Positions 58,735 through 64,000 of a DNA stretch of 64,000 bases are shown piece after piece. The first letter of the stretch is position 1. The number at the start of each line of letters is the position of its first letter. Origin of the DNA: Ruminococcus sp. (GTDB taxonomy: Bacteria > Bacillota > Clostridia > Oscillospirales > Ruminococcaceae); assembly GCA_017519145.1 (NCBI GenBank), contig JAFWTA010000030.1:62001-126000 (forward strand), given 5' to 3'. Both the position numbers and the translations under genes were made by a program. The notes under the pieces were generated by a model that ran no database searches, was not told the origin of the DNA, and worked only from the letters and a program-made list of their open reading frames with translations.

Positions 58735-59627
58735 AAAAAGTAAGTACCTACCTGCCGTCACTTATCATCTCGGTCATTCTCGTTTTTCTTCTTATAGCAA
58801 GTTCGGCAGTTCTTCTGGTGGATATAAATATCAGTGCTTCAAAACTCAAAGCTCTTGCTGCGAAAAATGATCTGGAGTCCAAGATCTATACCGACCTCAA
58901 CAAGAACTACAATGATAAATACAACACGACAGGAATACCTGCTGATGTATATATGAGCGCTATAAGCAATTCATATCTTAAAAGCGTTGAGGAAGCCTAT
59001 ATCGACTCTGCATTTGAGGCGTTGGAAGGTGACGGGAAACTTAATATCAATATTCCCGAAAACAAAAAACTGGAAGACAATATCGATAAGTTTTTCAATG
59101 ACTTCGCTGACGAGAACAATTATGAGAAAGATGACAATTTCGGATTAAAGCTCAGGACCACCAAAGAGAACGCTTATACAACAATTGGTTCTCACTGTGA
59201 TGTATACAAATTCTCGGCAATGAGCGATCATGGAGTTCTTCCAAAACTTGCAAAACTCTACTCTAACAGACTTCTTGCAACAGCAGGCGTCATAGGTGCA
59301 ACGGTACTTTTTATAGTTCTTCTTGTACTCATCAACCGCAAAAAGAAGATAACTTCTCTTTACTGGTGCGGTATTTCAGCTTTGATCTCGGGAATACTCG
59401 GCGGAATCCCCAGTATTTATCTAATAGCAACCAAGTATTTCGACTCATTCTCAATAAAACAGGCACCTGTTTTCACAGCTTTTACAAGCGCTATGTACAA
59501 GTATACAGAGGCTTTTATGGCTGTACAGATGGCATTTATCGTGATCGGCATAACTCTTGTTGTCATATACGGCGTAACCCATGAAAAGAAAAAGTATCCC
59601 GATACTAAACCGACCGATATTAAATAA
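58731..59627 (+). CDS. Unrecognised membrane protein of the sortase cassette
   Basis: A 298-aa protein with one N-terminal helix (about 8-30), a helical, Lys/Asn/Asp-rich extracellular segment of about 150 residues, and three or four C-terminal helices (about 184-280). It has no motif I know. Its start overlaps the sortase stop as ATGA, so it belongs to the cassette. It may be an accessory or scaffold for the sortase. It ends before a terminator. Confidence 0.75.
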   Translation: MKKVSTYLPSLIISVILVFLLIASSAVLLVDINISASKLKALAAKNDLESKIYTDLNKNYNDKYNTTGIPADVYMSAISNSYLKSVEEAYIDSAFEALEGDGKLNINIPENKKLEDNIDKFFNDFADENNYEKDDNFGLKLRTTKENAYTTIGSHCDVYKFSAMSDHGVLPKLAKLYSNRLLATAGVIGATVLFIVLLVLINRKKKITSLYWCGISALISGILGGIPSIYLIATKYFDSFSIKQAPVFTAFTSAMYKYTEAFMAVQMAFIVIGITLVVIYGVTHEKKKYPDTKPTDIK

Positions 59628-59632
59628 ACATT

Positions 59633-59658
59633 ACAGCTGCATTAAGCAGCTGTTTTTG
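59633..59658 (+). terminator. Terminator after the sortase cassette
   Basis: Arms ACAGCTGC and GCAGCTGT, 5-base loop, T run. Confidence 0.88.
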
Positions 59659-59703
59659 TTATAACTAACTAATAATCTTCGTTTATTTTTTAATTGTCAG
59701 TTA

Positions 59704-59733
59704 TTGACAATGTGTCGTAAATGATGATATAAT
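59704..59733 (+). promoter_or_regulatory. Promoter of the aquaporin gene
   Basis: TTGACA, 18 bases, TATAAT. Confidence 0.82.
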
Positions 59734-59780
59734 TAATTCATCGGTTATACCGAAGAAAAAAATTTAAGGAGGCAATAATT

Positions 59781-60578
59781 ATGGAATCAATCAAAAAGTA
59801 CATCGCTGAAGTGATCGGTACATTTGTGCTTGTACTTCTCGGCTGTGGTACCGCAATGCTGGTAGGCTGCGATGCAACTTCTGGCGGAGGCTACATCCTT
59901 ACAGCTCTTGCATTCGGTCTTGTAATCGTTGGTATGGCTTACTGCATCGGAAACATTTCAGGATGCCACATCAACCCTGCAGTTTCTCTCGGAGTTCTTC
60001 TGACAGGAGGAATGACTTTCACGGACTTTGTCGGATATGTAGTATCACAGTGTGTGGGAGCTATTGCCGGTGCTGGTATGCTCAAGGCAATATTCGATCT
60101 CGGAAACATCACAGATATGACAGGCGGTTACGGTTCAAACGGTCTGGCAGGTGTTAACGGAAGCTCAGGTGCAGGAATACTCGTAGAGATACTTCTTACA
60201 TTTATTTTTGTAATGACTATTCTTGGCGTTACATCAAAGAAGGCTAACCACGGTTCATTCGGCGGACTTATCATTGGTCTCACACTTACACTGGTCCACA
60301 TTTTTGGAATCGGTCTTACAGGTACTTCCGTAAATCCCGCAAGAAGCCTTGGTCCCGCACTTTTAGCAGGCGGCGATGCACTTAGTGATCTCTGGGTATT
60401 CATCGTAGGTCCTTTTGTAGGCGCGGTCCTTGCAGCATTCATTTATAAGTTCCTCGAATCTTCAAACAAGAATGTTAAGCCTGTTGCTGAAAAAAACGCA
60501 GCAGCTGTAAAGACAGCAGCTCCCGCAAAGTCAGCTTCAGCTTCAAAAAACAATTCAAACAAAAAGAAAAAGAAGTAA
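59781..60578 (+). CDS. MIP family channel (aquaporin Z-like)
   Basis: A 265-aa six-helix channel for water or small neutral solutes. Both NPA boxes are seen: SGCHINPAVSLG near 58 and TGTSVNPARSLGP near 183. Residues around the second NPA and the small loop E are like AqpZ (water) rather than GlpF, whose aspartate at D-box positions is absent. A C-terminal tail of about 35 residues is Ala/Lys/Ser-rich and ends in five lysines, which is unusual. AAGGAGG precedes ATG 59781. It is monocistronic, with a strong promoter and terminator. Confidence 0.93.
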   Translation: MESIKKYIAEVIGTFVLVLLGCGTAMLVGCDATSGGGYILTALAFGLVIVGMAYCIGNISGCHINPAVSLGVLLTGGMTFTDFVGYVVSQCVGAIAGAGMLKAIFDLGNITDMTGGYGSNGLAGVNGSSGAGILVEILLTFIFVMTILGVTSKKANHGSFGGLIIGLTLTLVHIFGIGLTGTSVNPARSLGPALLAGGDALSDLWVFIVGPFVGAVLAAFIYKFLESSNKNVKPVAEKNAAAVKTAAPAKSASASKNNSNKKKKK

Positions 60579-60585
60579 TGATTTC

Positions 60586-60614
60586 AAGCTCCCTGATCAC
60601 AGGGAGCTTTTTAT
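60586..60614 (+). terminator. Terminator after the aquaporin gene
   Basis: Arms AAGCTCCCTG and CAGGGAGCTT, 4-base loop, T run. Confidence 0.9.
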
Positions 60615-60642
60615 TATAGTTATATAAGCTAAACGAATAATC

Positions 60643-60671
60643 TTGAAAAACTAAAAGAGAAGTGATATAAT
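60643..60671 (+). promoter_or_regulatory. Promoter of the Nudix-recombinase unit
   Basis: TTGAAA, 17 bases, TATAAT. Confidence 0.75.
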
Positions 60672-60692
60672 AGAACTAATGAAGAAAGAGAC

Positions 60693-60726
60693 AAACTTTC
60701 ACCAAATCAAAGTTTGGTGAAAGTTT
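60693..60726 (+). repeat. Perfect 14-base inverted repeat in the Nudix leader
   Basis: AAACTTTCACCAAA, a 6-base loop, and TTTGGTGAAAGTTT. It starts about 15 bases after the predicted start site and is followed at a short distance by TTTTT. It could be an attenuator or a repressor operator. Confidence 0.65.
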
Positions 60727-60753
60727 AGATAGTTTTTAACACAGGAGAGCATT

Positions 60754-61269
60754 ATGAGACGACTTTTTATAATGGATCAGAAAGACTATGATAATAGCTG
60801 GAATAGATACAAGCGTCCGTCTGTACGAGGTATTATTATTAAGAATAATAAAGTTGCCATGGTTTATAGCCGTAAGTTTGACTATTATAAGTTTCCGGGC
60901 GGCGGAATTGAAAACGGTGAAGATCATATCACGACTCTTAAACGTGAGCTGACTGAAGAAACAGGTCTGACAATTTCCGAGAATACAATTACCCAGTATG
61001 GATCAGCACTGAGGATCCAGAAAAGCCGATTTGTTGAAAACGAGATCTTTGAACAAGAAAACTTTTATTATCTCTGCGGCACTTTTTCTGATGCCGGTAA
61101 ACAGGCTCTTGACGAATATGAAGCTGATGAAGGCTTCGAACTCCAATTTGTTGAACCCGAATATGCTATTTCAGTTAACAGAACACATGACCATTCTGAT
61201 TATGATGCACATCTTATAGAACGTGAATCAAGAGTTCTTGAATCACTTGTAAAGGACAGGCTTTTATGA
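60754..61269 (+). CDS. Nudix hydrolase
   Basis: A 171-aa hydrolase of nucleoside-diphosphate-linked compounds. The Nudix box begins GGGIENGEDHITTLKRELTE and continues ETGL at about 50-73, with all conserved Gly and Glu positions. The N-terminal NSWNRYKRPSVRGIIIKNN is followed by VYSRKFDYYKFPGGG as in the MutT-like group. AGGAGAG precedes ATG 60754. It overlaps the recombinase gene by 4 bases (ATGA), so the two are coupled. The substrate is not known. Confidence 0.92.
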   Translation: MRRLFIMDQKDYDNSWNRYKRPSVRGIIIKNNKVAMVYSRKFDYYKFPGGGIENGEDHITTLKRELTEETGLTISENTITQYGSALRIQKSRFVENEIFEQENFYYLCGTFSDAGKQALDEYEADEGFELQFVEPEYAISVNRTHDHSDYDAHLIERESRVLESLVKDRLL

Positions 61270-62255
61270 ATAATTTAAACTCCCCTGATAATCCTGAGTT
61301 TCTCAACGATTATCTTGTACATATGAAAATAGTTAAACTTCTTGCTCAAAGAACTATTGAGGAATATTATACCGATATACGGTTATTTCTGCGATTTGTA
61401 TATGAAAACGAACACAGTACCGGAAAGCCTCTTGAAGAGATCGATATCCGTGACATGACTACCAACGAATTACGCAAAATTACTGTTTCCGATATATACA
61501 ACTTTATTTTCTATACCTCTGATGAACGCAAGAATAAAGACAGAGCACGATACAGAAAGATATCATCACTCAGAAGTTTCTTCAAATATCTTGAAAAAGT
61601 TGCTCATATCATTGAGAATAATCCCACAAAGGATCTTGATGTTCCTGTTCCAAAAGCTTCTCTTCCGAAGTTTCTTTCACTTAATGAAAGTCTCAGACTT
61701 CTTGAAACTGCCGACAGCGCGGATTCAAAGCGCGATTACTGTATTATTACGCTTTTTCTAAACTGCGGTATGCGTCTTAGCGAACTTGTTGGCATAAACA
61801 TCAAGGATATCGACTTTTATGAAAACCGTCTTAAAGTTCTCGGTAAGCGCAGCAAAGAGCGAATGGTTTATCTTAATTCTGCCTGTATCGACGCCCTTAA
61901 TAAGTATCTTGTCATCAGAAAAAACAATCCAAAAGCTGCCGATGAACCTGCTCTGTTTATAAGTAATCAGAACAGGCGCATATCAAAGCGCCGTGTGCAG
62001 CAGATCGTTGAGGAGACTCTTCAGAAAGCTAATCTTGACGGCAAAGGTATTACAACACATAAGCTTCGTCATACAGCAGCAACTCTTATGTACCAGTATG
62101 GTGATGCAGATGTACTTACTTTAAAGGAACTCCTCGGACACGCGAGTATTTCTACAACCGAAATATATACCCATCTCAACGACGAAAACGTCAGGAATGC
62201 TATTGAGAGCAATCCGCTTTCCAAAGTTACATCACAAAATGATGATGATAAATAA
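61266..62255 (+). CDS. Tyrosine recombinase (XerC/XerD-like)
   Basis: A 329-aa site-specific recombinase. An N-terminal SAM-like core-binding domain (about 10-125) is followed by the catalytic domain with Arg in NCGMRLSELVG, Lys in LGKRSKERMVYL, HKLRHTAAT, LGHASISTTEIYTH and the tyrosine nucleophile in the last of these. All catalytic residues are present. It is longer than XerC/D (about 300 aa) and is the usual Clostridial xerC-like gene outside phages; no integrated element or attachment site is visible nearby. It is coupled to the Nudix gene. Confidence 0.9.
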   Translation: MNNLNSPDNPEFLNDYLVHMKIVKLLAQRTIEEYYTDIRLFLRFVYENEHSTGKPLEEIDIRDMTTNELRKITVSDIYNFIFYTSDERKNKDRARYRKISSLRSFFKYLEKVAHIIENNPTKDLDVPVPKASLPKFLSLNESLRLLETADSADSKRDYCIITLFLNCGMRLSELVGINIKDIDFYENRLKVLGKRSKERMVYLNSACIDALNKYLVIRKNNPKAADEPALFISNQNRRISKRRVQQIVEETLQKANLDGKGITTHKLRHTAATLMYQYGDADVLTLKELLGHASISTTEIYTHLNDENVRNAIESNPLSKVTSQNDDDK

Positions 62256-62278
62256 AATGCAAAAGAGCTTTTTTACTG

Positions 62279-62307
62279 TTGCAAAATCGTTTGATTTGTA
62301 GTATAAT
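62279..62307 (+). promoter_or_regulatory. Promoter of asnB
   Basis: TTGCAA, 17 bases, TATAAT, leaving a leader of about 35 nt. Confidence 0.8.
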
Positions 62308-62350
62308 ATTTGGGGAGATTTAGTAGATATAAAATCGGAGGAACGCATAT

Positions 62351-64000
62351 ATGTGTGGAATCGTAGGTTTTACGAATAATATTGACAATTCTGACGAAGT
62401 TCTCGAAAAAATGATGGACCGTATAAGACACAGGGGTCCTGACGCTGAAGGCAAATATGTTGACGATGACATTGCTCTCGGTCACAGAAGACTGAGTATC
62501 ATTGATATAAGCTCAAGCGGTGATCAGCCCATCTTCAATGAAGACGGTTCTCTCGTTATCATCTTTAACGGTGAGATCTATAACTATATGGAGATACGCG
62601 AAAAGCTCGTCGAATCAGGTCACAGCTTTAAAACAAATACCGATACCGAGGTACTTATCCACGGATATGAACAATACGGTGAAAAGCTTCTCAATATGCT
62701 TCGCGGAATGTTCTCATTTGTGATCTGGAACAAGAACAAAAAGGAGCTTTTCGGTGCAAGGGACTTCTTCGGGATCAAGCCTATGTACTATGCAAATATG
62801 AATGGTACTCTTATGTTTGGCTCGGAAATAAAAAGCTTCCTTGAACATCCTAAGTTTGTAAAAGAGCTTAATACTGATGCGCTTGAGAACTATCTCACCT
62901 TCCAGTACTCCCCTACTTCCGAAACTTTCTTTAAAAATGTTTACAAGCTTCCGCCTGCTCATTATTTCCGCTTCAAGGATGGAAAATTCGAGGCTAAGCG
63001 TTACTGGGACGTAAAATTCAACGCTGACGGAAAGCCGCAGCTCGATGAATGGGTTAACAGGATATCCGATACCTTCCATAACTCCGTTGCGGCACATAAA
63101 ATTGCCGATGTTGAAGTCGGCTCATTCCTCTCCAGCGGCGTTGATTCAAGCTATGTAGCTGCAATCGCCGATGTTGACAAGACCTTTACGGTCGGATTCG
63201 GCAGCGATGAAAAATATAACGAGATAGGCTGGGCAAAGAACTTCTCAGCTGCTATCGGAAAAGAAAATACCAGCAAGGTCATCACTCCCGAGGAATACTG
63301 GGACAGCCTTTCTATGATACAGTATCACATGGATGAACCTCTTGCAGACCCATCTGCTGTGGCGCTTTACTTTGTATGCAACATTGCCTCGGATAAGCTG
63401 AAAGTAGTTCTTTCTGGCGAAGGTGCAGATGAGATCTTCGGCGGTTATAATGTTTACAGTGATCCTGACGGCACACTTTATGACAAGCTGCCCCGTCCTA
63501 TAAAAAGAGGCATCGGCAAAATAGCTTCAAAGCTTCCGGCAAGACGCGGCGTTAACTTCTTCGTCCGCAAGGGCAAGGATGTTGAAGAGCGATTTATAGG
63601 TAATGCCTATATGTTTACCCCCGCTGACAGAAAGGCACTTCTGAAAATAACTACAGAAGCTCCCGATCCTACTGAAATAACAGCTCATTTTTACAAAAAC
63701 GTAAAGGGCAAGGATGACGTAACAAAAATGCAGTACCTTGACCTTCATATGTGGATGGCAGGAGATATCCTCCTAAAGGCTGATAAAATGAGTATGGCAA
63801 ATTCTCTGGAGCTCAGAGTCCCCTTCCTCGATAAAGAGGTGATGGCTCTTGCCGAAAAGATACCTACTAAATACAGAGTTACTCATGATAAAGGCACTGA
63901 CGAGACCAAGTACATTACAAAATACGCTATGCGTCTCGCAGCTAAAAAAGACACTCCCGAGCAGACTGCGAAAACAGCAGCCAAAAAGAAGCTGGGCTTC
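62351..64000 (+). CDS. asnB: Asparagine synthase, glutamine-hydrolysing (partial, runs off the window)
   Basis: The first 550 codons are in the window and the frame is open to the last base. It makes asparagine from aspartate, ATP and glutamine. After processing, Cys2 of MCGIVGF is the glutaminase nucleophile; RGPDAEG, FNGEIYNY and GSEIKS belong to the glutaminase half. The synthase half has the PP-loop motif SSGVDSS near 262 and LSGEGADEIFGGY near 356. GGAGG lies before ATG 62351. At more than 550 aa it is normal for AsnB. The end is missing, so downstream domains cannot be judged. Confidence 0.95.
   Translation, partial: MCGIVGFTNNIDNSDEVLEKMMDRIRHRGPDAEGKYVDDDIALGHRRLSIIDISSSGDQPIFNEDGSLVIIFNGEIYNYMEIREKLVESGHSFKTNTDTEVLIHGYEQYGEKLLNMLRGMFSFVIWNKNKKELFGARDFFGIKPMYYANMNGTLMFGSEIKSFLEHPKFVKELNTDALENYLTFQYSPTSETFFKNVYKLPPAHYFRFKDGKFEAKRYWDVKFNADGKPQLDEWVNRISDTFHNSVAAHKIADVEVGSFLSSGVDSSYVAAIADVDKTFTVGFGSDEKYNEIGWAKNFSAAIGKENTSKVITPEEYWDSLSMIQYHMDEPLADPSAVALYFVCNIASDKLKVVLSGEGADEIFGGYNVYSDPDGTLYDKLPRPIKRGIGKIASKLPARRGVNFFVRKGKDVEERFIGNAYMFTPADRKALLKITTEAPDPTEITAHFYKNVKGKDDVTKMQYLDLHMWMAGDILLKADKMSMANSLELRVPFLDKEVMALAEKIPTKYRVTHDKGTDETKYITKYAMRLAAKKDTPEQTAKTAAKKKLGF

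Noticed and set aside
61266-62255. Integrase of a mobile element.
   Set aside because: No attachment-site repeat, phage or plasmid gene was seen nearby. The two tRNA genes are more than 4 kb away with intact 3' ends and no direct repeat noticed. It looks like a chromosomal Xer-like gene.
1-64000. CRISPR arrays, restriction or toxin-antitoxin defence loci, insertion sequences.
   Set aside because: None found by reading: no regularly spaced repeats, no cas, transposase, methylase or toxin-like proteins.

Overview
The window looks like a chromosomal segment of an anaerobic, low-to-mid GC Firmicute of the Ruminococcus/Oscillospiraceae type (R. flavefaciens-like). The reasons are the Rex repressor, the oxygen-sensitive NrdD/NrdG ribonucleotide reductase, abundant [4Fe-4S] and radical-SAM proteins, the rplS-lepB-rbgA-rnhB-yraN and tig-clpP-clpX orders of Firmicutes, several sporulation-family domains (BofA, a Spo0A effector domain, a SpoIIM-like protein), and sigma-A-type promoters with 17-bp spacers before most transcription units. 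The genus is inferred from protein resemblance only.

Region 1 (1-14100) is central carbon and redox metabolism. The end of aconitase, NADP-isocitrate dehydrogenase and Rex are followed, across a 0.5-kb regulatory gap with a Rex-like operator and a promoter, by one long operon: fumarase, HdrB, HdrC, HdrA, an MvhD/FlxD protein, two FlxB/FlxC-like [4Fe-4S] proteins, FlxA, and FrdB- and FrdA-like subunits of a soluble fumarate reductase. An AspT/SucE-type carrier follows after a hairpin. Together they read as malate to fumarate to succinate to export, with NADH electrons passing through a flavin-bifurcating Hdr/Flx core. This is the strongest candidate for an under-described biochemical system here.

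Region 2 (14100-20940) holds pyrE with a zinc-ribbon gene, a DUF1292 gene, a probable 6S RNA, nrdG-nrdD with NrdR boxes, an SGNH-like membrane protein, and a transcription unit of about 625 nt with a near-consensus promoter, no substantial forward ORF, four copies of a short internal motif and a strong terminator. I read that unit as a large structured non-coding RNA.

Region 3 (20940-30450) holds an HtrA protease, a thioesterase, an LTA-synthase-like sulfatase, an HD phosphohydrolase with an SDR, a DUF896-cdd-GNAT-unknown run, and the TIGR03960/TIGR03936 pair. Region 4 (30450-42700) is housekeeping: rplS with a structured leader, two tandem signal peptidases, rbgA, rnhB, yraN, thrC, a phosphoesterase, tig-clpP-clpX, a tiny Cys-rich protein and a ClpC-like ATPase.

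Region 5 (42700-56700) holds two ECF sigma/anti-sigma-like pairs, a radical SAM enzyme, proC, SpoIIM-like and DUF624 membrane proteins, a phosphodiesterase, a cassette of four tiny proteins ending in a BofA-like one, pyrimidine phosphorylase, a zinc-ribbon protein, an acyl-CoA ligase, and a stand-alone Spo0A effector domain with 0A boxes upstream. Region 6 (56700-64000) holds tRNA-Lys(TTT), tRNA-Arg(ACG), a three-gene sortase cassette, an aquaporin, a Nudix-Xer recombinase pair and the start of asnB. I saw no CRISPR array, insertion sequence or prophage.
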